A DNA stretch of 64,000 bases from Luteibacter sp. SG786. Lineage in GTDB: Bacteria > Pseudomonadota > Gammaproteobacteria > Xanthomonadales > Rhodanobacteraceae. The notes beneath the pieces were generated by a model. The model was not told the origin of the DNA. It made no database searches and saw only the letters and a list, made by a program, of their open reading frames with translations. The DNA is taken from contig NZ_JAAOYX010000003.1 in the NCBI RefSeq assembly GCF_011759605.1, positions 608,107-672,106 on the forward strand, written 5' to 3'. A program made the translations under genes and the position numbers. Shown here in pieces: positions 19,094 to 31,995 of the stretch. Numbering within the stretch: the stretch's first letter is position 1; each line of letters opens with the position of its first letter.

Positions 19094-20382
19094 GCACTCC
19101 TGTCCTTGGGTTGGAAAACATTGGCAAGTCGTATCGTGAATACGGTAGCGAATGGCGCCGCTTCGGCACATGGGTCGGCTGGCACTCCAAGCGCATCAAG
19201 GAGCACTGGGTGCTGCGTAACGTAAGTTTCAACATCATGCCTGGCGAAGCGCTGGGCATCGTTGGGCAAAACGGCGCGGGAAAGAGCACGCTGCTAAAGA
19301 TCGTTACCGGTACGCTGGGCGCTACCGAAGGCCGGGTGTCCGCATCCGGTCGTATCGCTGCAATCCTCGAGCTGGGCATGGGTTTCAACCCGGACCTGAC
19401 CGGGCGTGAGAACGTCGTGCACAGTGCGGGCCTGATGGGTTTCTCGCGCGCGCAGATCGACTCATTGATGCCCGATATCGAGGCGTTTGCCGAGGTGGGC
19501 GAATACTTCGACGAGCCGCTCCGCACCTACTCGAGCGGCATGCAGATGCGCGTTGCCTTTAGCCTGGCCACGGCGTCGCGCCCGGATGTCCTTATCGTCG
19601 ACGAAGCGCTTTCCGTCGGGGATGCGTATTTCGTGCACAAGTGTTTCAAACGCATTCGTCAGTTTCGCGACGAAGGCACGACGCTCCTCATCGTTTCCCA
19701 CGACAAGGCAGCGATCCAGGGGCTGTGCGATCGTGCGATCCTGATCGAAAAAGGCCGGCTGATCGCCGATGGCACGCCGCAGCAGGTGCTCGATCTGTAC
19801 AACGCTCTTATTGCCGATATGGAAAATGGCACGATCAAGCAGGTCGATGCCGGCGGGCAGGCCGCGACGCTTTCCGGGACAGGCGAGGCCACGATCGAAA
19901 GCGTTCATCTGGAAACGCTGGACCGGAAGGTCGTCGATTATGTCGGCGTGGGTGATCCCGTCGAACTGGTGATCCGTGCGCGGCTCCGTCAGGCCATCCC
20001 CTGCCTTGTCGTGGGCTATATGATCCGCGATCGCCTTGGACAGGTTATGTATGGCACGAACACCTCGTATACGAACCAGGTGGCGGCGAATGTTTCTGCG
20101 GGCGATCTTGTCGAGGTGCGCTCGCGGTTCGATGTAAATCTCGGCGTGGGTACCTATTCGGTTTCCGTGGCCTTGACGAGCACCGAGACACATCTCGCCG
20201 ACAACTTCGAATGGCGCGATCTCGCGCTTGTCTTCACGGTGGCGAACATGGGGAAGACGCCCTTTGTCGGTCACGCATGGCTTCCTCCTGTCATCACCGT
20301 CGGGTGCAACGGCCGCCTCCTCGCGGAAGCCCGATCCGGCGACGGCACCGATAATGCCTGCCTCGTATCGGGGCACGGCTGA
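19090..20382 (+). CDS. wzt: ABC transporter ATPase with C-terminal carbohydrate-binding domain
   Basis: 430 residues from GTG 19090. The ATPase part (about 1-245) has Walker A 'GQNGAGKST', signature 'YSSGMQMRVAFSLA' and Walker B 'DVLIVDEAL'. The long N-terminal insertion 'RRFGTWVGWHSKRIKEH' is typical of polysaccharide exporters. Residues about 260-430 form a beta-rich domain ('ATIESVHLETLD', 'LGVGTYSVSVALTS') of the Wzt_C type, which in E. coli O8/O9a recognises the modified end of the finished chain. This predicts export coupled to a non-reducing-end cap, possibly added by the methyltransferase encoded next. Confidence 0.94.
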   Translation: MSTPVLGLENIGKSYREYGSEWRRFGTWVGWHSKRIKEHWVLRNVSFNIMPGEALGIVGQNGAGKSTLLKIVTGTLGATEGRVSASGRIAAILELGMGFNPDLTGRENVVHSAGLMGFSRAQIDSLMPDIEAFAEVGEYFDEPLRTYSSGMQMRVAFSLATASRPDVLIVDEALSVGDAYFVHKCFKRIRQFRDEGTTLLIVSHDKAAIQGLCDRAILIEKGRLIADGTPQQVLDLYNALIADMENGTIKQVDAGGQAATLSGTGEATIESVHLETLDRKVVDYVGVGDPVELVIRARLRQAIPCLVVGYMIRDRLGQVMYGTNTSYTNQVAANVSAGDLVEVRSRFDVNLGVGTYSVSVALTSTETHLADNFEWRDLALVFTVANMGKTPFVGHAWLPPVITVGCNGRLLAEARSGDGTDNACLVSGHG

Positions 20383-20420
20383 GCATGTCATCGAATTACG
20401 AATGCCTGGGGCGCATGTAA

Positions 20421-22030
20421 ATGCAGCAGCAAGAACCGAAAAATCTTTTCCCCATCGACCGGACCCTTTCTCTCGATGAGCTCATGGAGCGCGTTCGTGC
20501 CGAAGTGGCCCGGCGCCGTGCTGCGCAGGCGACGGAGCACGATGGAGAAGAGGCCGGAAAGGGCCCTGCCGACAGGTTGCCGCGCTGGCTCCCGGCGTCG
20601 GGCAATCTGCCTGCGAAGCCCGCCTACAGTCTTGATGAACTCCTGCAGTTCGCCGACGAGGAATTCGTTGCGACGGCCTATCGTGTTCTCCTCCGTCGTC
20701 CGCCGGACAGTGCGGGGATGACTCACTACCTGGTCGCGCTGCGCAACGGCCATTTGAGCAAAGTGGAAATACTCGGAGAGATCCGCTTTTCGGAAGAGGG
20801 GCGCAAGGCTGACGTGCATGTCGATGGGCTCCTTATTCCCTACAAGCTGCATGGGTTGCGACGTGTTCCCATCCTGGGCAAGTTTCTCGCGTTCTCCCTC
20901 GCGCTGAAGAATCTGCCGCGGCTATCCCGTTACCTGCAGACGATGGAGAGCTCGTCGGCACGGGCGGCCCAGGATATGGGGCGCCTGATCAATCGGATCG
21001 ACGAAGCGGTCGAGCGGCGCCTGGAAGTCGTCGATGAGGAAATGTCGACCAGGGCCACGCTCGCCAGCTTCCGCTTCCTTGAATCGCGTGTGGATCAGCT
21101 GGAATCCAGAATCGAGCAGATGCTGTCCGCCCGCGCATCGAAAGACAAGGAGGTTGCCGAGATTCGAGAGTTCGCTCGCAGCATCGAGCAACGTCTGGTG
21201 ATGCTGGACGAGCACGAGGCCTCCCTGCGCGAGGCGGTAGTCGCCACGCGGCGGGGTGTCATCGATCTCCAGCGCAAAGCCCTGGCTAGTGTCCAGGCGT
21301 CATCGTCGGCCAAGGCCGAGTCGGTCGGGGGCGGCTCCGCGAGCGCGGAAAGCATATTCGATGCCGAATACGTATCGTTCGAAAAGGCGTTCCGCGGTTC
21401 GCGCGACGACATCAAGGAGCGTGCGGCGGAGTACCTGTCGACGTTTGCCGAGGCGGCCATCGAGCCGGGCAGCGGGCGCATTCTCGACCTGGGCTGTGGC
21501 CGGGGCGAATGGCTGGAATTATTGTCAGAAAAGGGATTCACGGTCACGGGCGTCGACATGAATACGTCGATGCTCGACGAATGCCGTGAGCTTGGTCTCG
21601 ACGTCGTGGAAGGCGATGCCGTTGCCTACCTTGCCAGCCTCGAGGATGCCTCGGTTTCTGCGATCACCTCAATGCACCTGGTGGAGCATCTGCCGCACGA
21701 TGTCATGATCCGCCTGATCGACGAAGCGCATCGGGTGCTGAAGCCGGGTGGCATCCTGGTGCTGGAGACACCGAATCCGGAAAATATCACGGTCGGTTCG
21801 TGCTGGTTCTATATGGATCCGACCCACCGAAATCCGATTCCGCCGGCGCTGCTTGGATGGACCTTGTCCAACCGCGGATTCGACGCCGTGGAGTTGAAGC
21901 GTCTCGACAAGAACCGGGCGACCAGTGGCATCGTCCCGTGGTCAGACGATGTGCCCGGCGCGGAAGGATTCAATCGCCTGCTGGCCTATTTCAACGCGGC
22001 GCCCGACTATGCCGCCATCGGACGGAAGGC

Positions 22031-22034
<4 letters not shown>
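20421..22034 (+). CDS. DUF4214 / coiled-coil / SAM-methyltransferase fusion
   Basis: A 537-residue three-part protein. A DUF4214-like segment ('FVATAYRVLLRRPPDSAGMT', about 80-135) is followed by about 120 residues of heptad-like coiled coil (175-300, 'FLESRVDQLESRIEQML'). A class I methyltransferase comes last (about 340-500, 'ILDLGCGRGEWLELL', 'SMHLVEHLPHD', 'LKPGGILVLETPNPEN'). It sits directly after wzm-wzt and overlaps rmd. I infer an O-chain capping methyltransferase whose coiled coil could measure chain length, by analogy with WbdD, although WbdD has the reverse domain order and a kinase. Confidence 0.8.
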
Positions 22035-24956
<2,922 letters not shown>

Positions 24957-24999
24957 AGAGGAATATTTTTCGTGACAAGGGCTTGGAGGTAACGGCAGC

Positions 25000-27045
25000 G
25001 TGACAGGGCAGAAGAAAGTCGTGGTCATCGACATGCAGCCGATCACGCCCGCCGTGGGTGGCGGGCGCCAACGCCTGCTGGGGCTCTATCACGCGCTGGG
25101 CGACGACATCCAGGCGACCTACATCGGCAGCTACGATTGGGCTGGCGAGGCGTTTCGCGATCATCAGCTGACACCTGGCCTGCGCGAGATCGTGGTTCCG
25201 TTGAGCAATGCCCATCACGCGGCGGCGCACGCGGCTGCTGAAGCCATGGGCGGGCGTGTCGTTATCGATTGCCTGTTTTCGAGCCAGGTGCACCTGTCGA
25301 CCGAATACCTGCAGACGGCTACCACGTATATCGAGGAGGCGGATATCGTCGTCTTCTCTCACCCTTGGGCTTACCCGCCACTGGCCGATAAACTGCGCCC
25401 CGGGCAGCTTGTCGTCTATGACTCGCAGAACGTCGAGTCGGTGCTGCGAACCGACCTGCACGGCGACCTTGCAAACGCGGACGACGTGCTTCGTAACGTC
25501 GTTGCCGACGAGTACGCGCTTTGCCGCCGTGCCGACCTCGTATTGGCCTGTTCGCATGACGACAGGGAAACGTTCGCGCGGCTTTACGGTTTGCCTATGG
25601 CGAAGCTTCGCGTCGTCCCCAACGGGATTTTCGCATTCGCGCGGCAGCGTCCCTCGACTGCCGAGGTGGCAGCTGCGCGCGAGGCGCTCGGTGTAAAGGA
25701 AGCACGGACGTGCATCTTCGTTGGCAGCAACTACGGCCCGAACAACGACGCCGCACGATTCATCGCCACCGAGCTCGCCATGGCCATGCCAGATGTGCGC
25801 TTCGCGATCGTCGGTGGTTGCGGTGCCCATCTTGCGAATCTTCCGTTACCCGCCAATGTGTCGCTGACAGGTGTGCTGGAGGAAGAAGAGAAGGCGCGGT
25901 GGCTGGATATCGCGGACGTTGCGCTCAATCCGCTGGCACAGGGTTCCGGCACCAGCATCAAGATGTTCGATTTCATGGCCGCGCGGGTGCCCGTCCTGAC
26001 GACGGTGCCCGGTGCCAGGGGGATCGTAAGCACGGGTAAGCCGGTGTTTCGCGTGGCTTCGCGGGCGCATACCCTGACGGCCTTGCGGGACTTGCTTAAG
26101 AACGAGGCAGAGCGCGTCGAGATGGCGACGAACGCCCGTCGCCTGGTTGAGGACATCTACGCCTGGGAGCGGATCTCGCCAAAGCTCGGGTGGATACTGA
26201 AGGCAGCTCTTCGCGCACACCGCGAGGGAAGGCCGAAGTTCAGCGTCGTCATCCCGAGCTACGAGCGGCCGGAGCATCTGGGCCGGTTGTTCGCCTGTCT
26301 CGACGCCCAGATAGAGAAAGACTTCGAAGTTGTCGTGATCGACCAGTCCGCCGAGCCTTGGGGCGACGCGGAACGCCCGCGTACATTCCCAGTCATCTAT
26401 ATACATACGCCTGTGAGGGGGGCTGTCAAGGCGCGTAACGCGGGCGGCGATATCGCGACCGGCAGCATGATCGCCTTCACCGACGACGATTGCGAGCCTT
26501 TTCCGGACTGGCTCTCGGCGGCGGTTCCACTCATTGCCGACCATACTCTTGTTGGAGTTGAGGGACGCGTGGAGTCCGATCATCTGGGCGACCCGGATTG
26601 GCGTCCGGTAAGCAACGTCGCGTTTACGGGCCTCGGCTTTATGACCGCCAATCTCATGGCGACGAACGAAGCCTTCCAGTGCCTCGATGGTTTCGATCTG
26701 CGTTTCGACGAGCCTCATTTCCGGGAGGACACCGATTTCGGTTGGCGCCTGCAGAGCCTGGGAAACGTTCCGTATCGAAACGATGTCCGGGTATATCACC
26801 CGGCGCATCGCCGGGATATCGCCCGGGAGTCCTCCGCGGAGCGCAACAAGTTCTTCGAGAAGGACGCATTGCTGTACAAGAAGCACCCTGAGCGCTACCG
26901 GGATCTGTTCCTGGCTGAAGGCCATTGGCGGAGTACGCCGGGATTTCTTGAGCATTTCCTCCTCGGCATGGCTAAGTACGACGTACGTCCGGAAGGCTGG
27001 TTGCTCGACTACATCGACATTGGCACGGCCCAGTCGACCTCATGA
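25000..27045 (+). CDS. Bifunctional GT4-GT2 glycosyltransferase fusion
   Basis: 681 residues. The first part (about 1-405) is GT-B/GT4-like: 'DMQPITPAVGGGRQRLLGL', 'VVYDSQNVES', 'CIFVGSNYGPNNDAARFI', 'LNPLAQGSGTSIKMFDFMAA'. The second part (about 410-681) is a complete GT2: 'FSVVIPSYERPEHLGRLF', 'IAFTDDDCEPFPDW' (DxD) and 'FREDTDFGWRLQSLG' (catalytic base). It starts at GTG 25000 with GGAGGT nine bases upstream. It could add two successive sugars, as fused rhamnosyl- or mannosyltransferases do in ABC-dependent O-antigen synthesis. Confidence 0.86.
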   Translation: MTGQKKVVVIDMQPITPAVGGGRQRLLGLYHALGDDIQATYIGSYDWAGEAFRDHQLTPGLREIVVPLSNAHHAAAHAAAEAMGGRVVIDCLFSSQVHLSTEYLQTATTYIEEADIVVFSHPWAYPPLADKLRPGQLVVYDSQNVESVLRTDLHGDLANADDVLRNVVADEYALCRRADLVLACSHDDRETFARLYGLPMAKLRVVPNGIFAFARQRPSTAEVAAAREALGVKEARTCIFVGSNYGPNNDAARFIATELAMAMPDVRFAIVGGCGAHLANLPLPANVSLTGVLEEEEKARWLDIADVALNPLAQGSGTSIKMFDFMAARVPVLTTVPGARGIVSTGKPVFRVASRAHTLTALRDLLKNEAERVEMATNARRLVEDIYAWERISPKLGWILKAALRAHREGRPKFSVVIPSYERPEHLGRLFACLDAQIEKDFEVVVIDQSAEPWGDAERPRTFPVIYIHTPVRGAVKARNAGGDIATGSMIAFTDDDCEPFPDWLSAAVPLIADHTLVGVEGRVESDHLGDPDWRPVSNVAFTGLGFMTANLMATNEAFQCLDGFDLRFDEPHFREDTDFGWRLQSLGNVPYRNDVRVYHPAHRRDIARESSAERNKFFEKDALLYKKHPERYRDLFLAEGHWRSTPGFLEHFLLGMAKYDVRPEGWLLDYIDIGTAQSTS

Positions 27046-27056
27046 GGGGCATTCGC

Positions 27057-27794
27057 ATGAAGGAACATGTTGCGGTGGACAATGACGTGACGGTGGTCGG
27101 AAGGGGCCTGTTGGGTCGGGCATTCTCGGCGGCTCGCGGATTCGCGCCTGGGACTGTCGTTTTCGCATCCGGGGTGTCGAATTCGAGCACCGTGGAAGCG
27201 GCGGCGTTCGAGCGTGAGTCCACTTTACTGCGCCGGTGGATGGATACATCGCATGGGAATCTCGTGTATTTCAGCAGTTGCGGTCTCGCCAGTGGCGAGA
27301 GCGCCCATTCGAAGTACATGAGACACAAGCGCGACATGGAAGCGATCGTGCTCCAGGGGGATCGGAGCCGCGTGTTTCGCCTTCCGCAGGTCGTCGGCTA
27401 CACGGACAATCCGTACACGCTTATCAATTACCTCCGGCAACACATCGTGGAATGTACGCCGTTCGAGGTCTGGTCGAAGGCGGAGCGCAACCTGATCGAT
27501 ATCGACGATGTCGTCGCCATTGTCACGGAGATGGTTCGGGACCCGCGGGAGCAGCCGCGTGTGGTCAACGTGGCCGGTCTGCGCTCGACGCCGATGCCGG
27601 AGATCGTTCGATTGCTAGAAAGGAGCCTCGGTCGGAAGGCGAACTTCACACTGGTCGCCAAGGGAGAACCTATGACACTGGATACACGGCATACAGCCGA
27701 GGTGGCCCGGCGGCTAGGTCTCGACCTCGGTGAGACGTATCCGGGGCGGGTTATCGCAAGGTATTGCGCAAGCGTTGCTCTCCCTCCATGCTGA
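27057..27794 (+). CDS. SDR-type NAD-dependent epimerase/dehydratase-like protein
   Basis: A 245-residue short SDR-like protein: 'VTVVGRGLLGRAFSAARGF' is a Rossmann motif, with 'LVYFSSCGLASGESAHSKYM' and 'YMRHKRDMEAIV' (YxxxK-like, here with extra residues) and 'VFRLPQVVGYTDNPYTLINY'. It is shorter than sugar-nucleotide epimerases. ATG 27057 is preferred for its GAGGGG site; ATG 27042 overlaps the previous stop. The substrate cannot be named; a sugar-nucleotide keto-reductase is one possibility. Confidence 0.7.
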   Translation: MKEHVAVDNDVTVVGRGLLGRAFSAARGFAPGTVVFASGVSNSSTVEAAAFERESTLLRRWMDTSHGNLVYFSSCGLASGESAHSKYMRHKRDMEAIVLQGDRSRVFRLPQVVGYTDNPYTLINYLRQHIVECTPFEVWSKAERNLIDIDDVVAIVTEMVRDPREQPRVVNVAGLRSTPMPEIVRLLERSLGRKANFTLVAKGEPMTLDTRHTAEVARRLGLDLGETYPGRVIARYCASVALPPC

Positions 27795-27817
27795 CGGCCT
27801 GGCATACGAAGATACCC

Positions 27818-28759
27818 ATGAACAGCATTACTAATGTCTCCATCGTGGTGCCGGTCTACGGCGGCACTGCCGCGCTCGTTGAGCTCTGCGCCCGCGTGGG
27901 CACGGTCATGCGTGAGGCAGGACTCAGCTATGAGGTCATCCTTGTCGACGATCATGGGCCGGACGATGCCTGGACAGTGATCTCCGACATCGCCTCGTAT
28001 GACGACCATGTCCGCGGTGTCCGGCTCAGCCGAAACTTCGGACAGCACGCGGCGACGATCTGCGGCATCACGCATGCGTCAGGCGAGTGGATCGTCACCA
28101 TGGACGACGATCTGGAGCATCCGCCTGAAGCAATTCCATCCTTGCTGGCTGTAGGCAAGCCGGCGCAGCCGTTGATCTACGGTGTTTTTCCAGTGCGCAC
28201 GCATAATCGTTTCCGCAACTTGAGCTCGGAACTGATGCGCTGGAGCCTGACTCGCGCCTTTCCCGACATGAACTCGGATTACACGTCGTTTCGCGCCATC
28301 CACCGTCCCATCGCGCTCGAACTGGCGCGCTTCGGTCTGAACAGGCCTTACATCGATGGCATGCTGTCCTGGATCACCAGCAGCGTCGCCACAGTTGAGG
28401 TAAAACACGGAGAGCGCCGGCACGGCGAAAGTGCCTACACGTTCAAGAAGCTTGTCGCCCACGCCCTGAATATCTTCGTTACCTTTTCGCATGTGCCGCT
28501 GCGCATCGCCACGTACGGCGGTATGGTCCTGGCAGCGATGAGCTTTCTCTACATCGTCTATCTCCTGTGGGGTCGGCTCACCGGAATCATCGACCAGCCC
28601 GGTTACACCTCGGTAATGTCGGTCATCCTGTTCGCCTGCGGAGTCCAGCTCACAATTCTCGGTCTGATCGGTGAATACATCGGTCGTCTGATGGGGGCGA
28701 CCTATCGCAAGCCCGTATTTGTCGTCAGCGATCTGACAGCCCCGCAGGAGAGGCACTGA
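27818..28759 (+). CDS. Polyprenyl-phosphate glycosyltransferase, GtrB/ArnC-like
   Basis: A 313-residue GT2 with two C-terminal TM helices (about 230-290). 'VSIVVPVYGGTAALVELC', 'VDDHGPDDAWTVI', 'LSRNFGQHAATICGI', 'TMDDDLEHPPEAIP' (DxD) and the end 'LGLIGEYIGRLMGATYRKP' are typical of GtrB/ArnC/YfdH. These transfer glucose or another sugar to undecaprenyl phosphate at the cytoplasmic face. The GtrA-like protein follows, so the pair likely serves periplasmic side-chain addition to LPS. The start is uncertain; an ATG at 27788 is possible. Confidence 0.87.
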   Translation: MNSITNVSIVVPVYGGTAALVELCARVGTVMREAGLSYEVILVDDHGPDDAWTVISDIASYDDHVRGVRLSRNFGQHAATICGITHASGEWIVTMDDDLEHPPEAIPSLLAVGKPAQPLIYGVFPVRTHNRFRNLSSELMRWSLTRAFPDMNSDYTSFRAIHRPIALELARFGLNRPYIDGMLSWITSSVATVEVKHGERRHGESAYTFKKLVAHALNIFVTFSHVPLRIATYGGMVLAAMSFLYIVYLLWGRLTGIIDQPGYTSVMSVILFACGVQLTILGLIGEYIGRLMGATYRKPVFVVSDLTAPQERH

Positions 28760-28800
28760 GCCATGGCGGGCGCTCCATCGGCATGCCTGATGGTGGCAGC

Positions 28801-29229
28801 ATGACCGCTGTCGATGTGACGCGGCGCTCAGTCGTGCGCCGCTGGCTGCATCCGTCCACCTGGACCGGTAGCGAGTTCGTCCGCTTCGTCGTCGTGCGTG
28901 GATTGTGCGCGGTCCTCAGCTACGCATGTTTCCTGCTGCTGCTGCGCATATTCACCTACCAGAACGCTTATGCAGGGTCGTACGTGTTTGGAGTTGCGCT
29001 CGCATATGTAGTCAACGCACGATTCGTTTTTCGCCAGCGCTTCACCTGGCGGTCCGCACTCGCTTATCCATTCGTCTACCTGGTCCAGTTTTTCGCCAGT
29101 CTCGTATTGCTGCGTATCTTTGTCGATGGTGCGGGTTGGCCGGCTTGGCTGGCGTATGTGGTTTCGGTAGGCGGCACTATTCCGTTCGTTTTTCTCTTGT
29201 CCCGCTGGATCCTGCGTAGCGATCGTTGA
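28801..29229 (+). CDS. GtrA-family membrane protein
   Basis: A 142-residue protein with four TM helices and the GtrA pattern ('FVRFVVVRGLCAVLSYACFL', 'GVALAYVVNARFVFR', 'VSVGGTIPFVFLLSRW'). GtrA is thought to flip undecaprenyl-phosphate-linked sugar. The GtrB-like gene is upstream. The acceptor-side transferase (GtrC-type) may be one of the large membrane proteins at 29947 or 31989. ATG 28801 is chosen; ATG 28783 is in frame. Confidence 0.87.
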   Translation: MTAVDVTRRSVVRRWLHPSTWTGSEFVRFVVVRGLCAVLSYACFLLLLRIFTYQNAYAGSYVFGVALAYVVNARFVFRQRFTWRSALAYPFVYLVQFFASLVLLRIFVDGAGWPAWLAYVVSVGGTIPFVFLLSRWILRSDR

Positions 29230-29291
29230 GTCTGTAACCGCGAAGCAGCAATTGTTCAACGTATCTCAAGCGTACTTTCAGAGGTCAGCAG

Positions 29292-29924
29292 ATGGATCAG
29301 ATTACCACCGGCATTCGTAGGGTTCTTTCGCTCCCAATCGTTTACGACACGTTCCAGACGGTCGTCGGCGCAGTTGCGTCGAAACGGAAGGTCTGTGAGC
29401 AGTACGTATCCCGGGGCTCGTCGGACATCGTAGTCGACGTCGGATGCGGTACCGCCGATATCTTGACTTTCCTTCCGGCATCGTCGCACTACTTCGGTTT
29501 CGACCTGTCGCAGAGTTATATCGATGCCGCGAAGAAGCGGCACGCGGGGCGGCCGAACTCCAGTTTTCTTTGTGCGGATCTCAACGAGATGGCGCCGGAC
29601 GCCATGCCCCCGTGCGACCTGGCCATCGTCTTCGGCGTCCTTCATCACATCAACGATGAAAGCGCACGACGTCTGATGGAAAACCTCCATGACCGCCTTG
29701 CCCCAGGCGGTCGCCTGATTACGGTCGATCCCACCCTGGTCGAAGGACAGGCACGGATCGCGCGGGAGTTGATTAAACGCGATCGTGGGCAACACGTGCG
29801 TACTCCGGAGGCATATGAGGCTCTGGTGCCGGCCCGGTTCCAGGGTCATGTGACCGAAGTTCGCCACGACATGCTTTACATCCCTTATTCGCTTGCCGTA
29901 ACGGTCTGTACCAAGGCGGCATAA
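29292..29924 (+). CDS. Class I SAM-dependent methyltransferase
   Basis: A 210-residue protein with SAM-binding motif 'IVVDVGCGTADIL', then 'FGFDLSQSYIDAAKKR', 'FGVLHHINDESARRLM' and 'RLAPGGRLITVDPTL'. No membrane segment. Within the LPS locus it may methylate a sugar or lipid intermediate; a quinone or other small-molecule role cannot be excluded. AGAGGTCAG lies just upstream of ATG 29292. Confidence 0.82.
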   Translation: MDQITTGIRRVLSLPIVYDTFQTVVGAVASKRKVCEQYVSRGSSDIVVDVGCGTADILTFLPASSHYFGFDLSQSYIDAAKKRHAGRPNSSFLCADLNEMAPDAMPPCDLAIVFGVLHHINDESARRLMENLHDRLAPGGRLITVDPTLVEGQARIARELIKRDRGQHVRTPEAYEALVPARFQGHVTEVRHDMLYIPYSLAVTVCTKAA

Positions 29925-29946
29925 GCAGCTCCACCTTCGGATTTCC

Positions 29947-31995
29947 ATGGACGCATCCAACGATCATTCACGCGCACGGCGCACCACCGGCGTGGCATCC
30001 CCGCTATCGACGCCGTCCCGCGTGGCCGTCTTCCTGTACGTGGCATGCGCGCTGGCGGCGGTCGCCATGGTGTCGATGACCCTTTTCGGCGACTACCGCT
30101 ACACGTTCCACAGCGATGGTGCCTTGAAAACCATCCTCGCTCGTCAGGCTTGGTCCGAAGGACATGTCATCCCGCGCGAGTGGGTGTACGCAAACGGCGA
30201 CCTTTTCTTCATCGGACCGCAGATCTTTTCGGAACTGCTCTATCCGGCGACCGGCTTGACCTACCTCAACAACGCCCTCGCGGACTGGCTTGCATATATC
30301 AGCCTGGTTCTTGCGACCCTCGTCGCCACCAGGGCCGTGCTCGGCCATTGGCGTGGTGCATGGTTGAGTGCCACCCTAGTTGCGTCAGGGCTATGCGCTG
30401 CGTCGTTCGAGTTCACCGTGGCTCAGGGTGCCTATTCGATGTGGGCCGCGCTTTCCCTACTCCTGAGCGCGGCCGCGGCGGTTGCCGCGCGGAGTCTGGG
30501 GAGAGCCGACAGGCAGTCGTGGAAGTGGCTGGCCGTGGCTGCGACGATGGGCCTCCTGGGTGCCATGTGCAATCCGGCGCGCGGCGTCATCAGCATCGTG
30601 GTCCCCGTCGCCGGAGGTTGGATTGTCTTCAGCCTGCTGCGAGGTGAGGGCAATATTGGCGATCGCCTGCGCGGCACATTGCATCCGATCATGGTCGCGA
30701 TGCTGGGCGGGGCGGCGCTCGGCCTGGTGGTGAATCGCTATGCGATCATGCCGCATATCCACAATTTCAACGCAGCAGCTCGCCTGGGGCTGTCCACCCC
30801 GGCGGACATGTGGAAGCACCTCATCATGCTTCCGTACGCATGGTTCGACTATCTGCGCGTTGGTGTCGAGTGGCCGATGTTGTCGCCCTGGCGGCGATTG
30901 GTTCAAGCCTGTCTGTGGATCTTGGCCGTGGCCATGGCGGCTTCCCCTGTCGCTATCGTCTTGCGCGCGTGGCGGTACGCCCCAGGCGTGGTGGCATTCG
31001 CATGGGCAACCATTGCCATGTATGGCGTGACCATCGCAGCGCTGGTCTTCGCACCTTCGTTGTTCCTCGGTACCGGCGAGTTACGCTACCTGACATTTGC
31101 CATGATGAACTCACTGGTGACCGTGGTGGCCATTGTGCTCCCGTCGTCTGCCCCAGGTTCCCGTAGGCGTACTCTTGCGACCGTGACAGCGCTATTCGCC
31201 GTAGCGCTTTCTGCGCAGTGGTCCATCGAGCGCGACATGAATGCAACGGGGCTCGGTGGAAGCTATCGCGAGCGCCTCGCGCTTGCAGCTCTGCTAGAGC
31301 GTGAGCATATCGGTGCGTTTGCTTCGACCTATTGGTACTCGCACGTCATTACGGTACTTTCCGGCGGTTCCGTCGAGGGATATCCGGTGTCGATAGCTCC
31401 CCGCTTCGGCCCGTTCGCGCATCACATGCCTAGATATTTCCATCAGGGGACGAGTGGATCGCGCCAGGCCATCGTGCTCGACGCTTCCGAGGCGACGCCG
31501 GAGGTACTGGAGCGCATCGAATCGACGGTAGGCAAGCCGATCAACCGCTATTCCGAGGCGGGATTCGTCGTCCTGGCCTACGATACCGACATCCTGACTA
31601 CCGTTATAAAGGGACTCCCGGGGTTTGATTCTCCCGTAGATGCCGACAGTCTGAACGTAGGCATCTGGCCAGCCTCAGTCACGCCCTGCGGCGGCTGCGA
31701 GGTACGGGTGAGAGTGGCCAATCACGGGACCGTGAGTCTGACGTCGGACGGTTCGCTGCCGCTGATGATCGGGGCCTTCGCGGAAGATGCCAGTGGTCAT
31801 CGTTTACCAGCTGAGGGTCGTGGATACTTCCAGGCTGTCGTGCCACCAGGCAGCACCGCCGGCGTCGACGTCCACATTCCCGCCGAACTTCCGCCCGGCA
31901 CGGCAAGGGTAAAGATCTGCCTCCTGCAGGAAACCGTGGCCTGGCGGTGCGAACAGACTCATGCCGAGTCTCCGCCGAGCGAACCTATTCACTGA
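29947..31995 (+). CDS. Large polytopic membrane protein with soluble C-terminal domain (unassigned)
   Basis: 682 residues with about eleven TM helices in the first 420 and about 250 soluble residues after them, ending in a beta-rich stretch with 'TPCGGCEVRVRVANHG'. The first loop has acidic and Arg residues ('GDYRYTFHSDGALK'), recalling GT-C enzymes. I infer a periplasmic glycosyltransferase or O-antigen modifier working with the GtrA/GtrB-like pair, but no catalytic motif is certain. It converges on the next gene with a seven-base overlap and no terminator. Confidence 0.65.
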   Translation: MDASNDHSRARRTTGVASPLSTPSRVAVFLYVACALAAVAMVSMTLFGDYRYTFHSDGALKTILARQAWSEGHVIPREWVYANGDLFFIGPQIFSELLYPATGLTYLNNALADWLAYISLVLATLVATRAVLGHWRGAWLSATLVASGLCAASFEFTVAQGAYSMWAALSLLLSAAAAVAARSLGRADRQSWKWLAVAATMGLLGAMCNPARGVISIVVPVAGGWIVFSLLRGEGNIGDRLRGTLHPIMVAMLGGAALGLVVNRYAIMPHIHNFNAAARLGLSTPADMWKHLIMLPYAWFDYLRVGVEWPMLSPWRRLVQACLWILAVAMAASPVAIVLRAWRYAPGVVAFAWATIAMYGVTIAALVFAPSLFLGTGELRYLTFAMMNSLVTVVAIVLPSSAPGSRRRTLATVTALFAVALSAQWSIERDMNATGLGGSYRERLALAALLEREHIGAFASTYWYSHVITVLSGGSVEGYPVSIAPRFGPFAHHMPRYFHQGTSGSRQAIVLDASEATPEVLERIESTVGKPINRYSEAGFVVLAYDTDILTTVIKGLPGFDSPVDADSLNVGIWPASVTPCGGCEVRVRVANHGTVSLTSDGSLPLMIGAFAEDASGHRLPAEGRGYFQAVVPPGSTAGVDVHIPAELPPGTARVKICLLQETVAWRCEQTHAESPPSEPIH

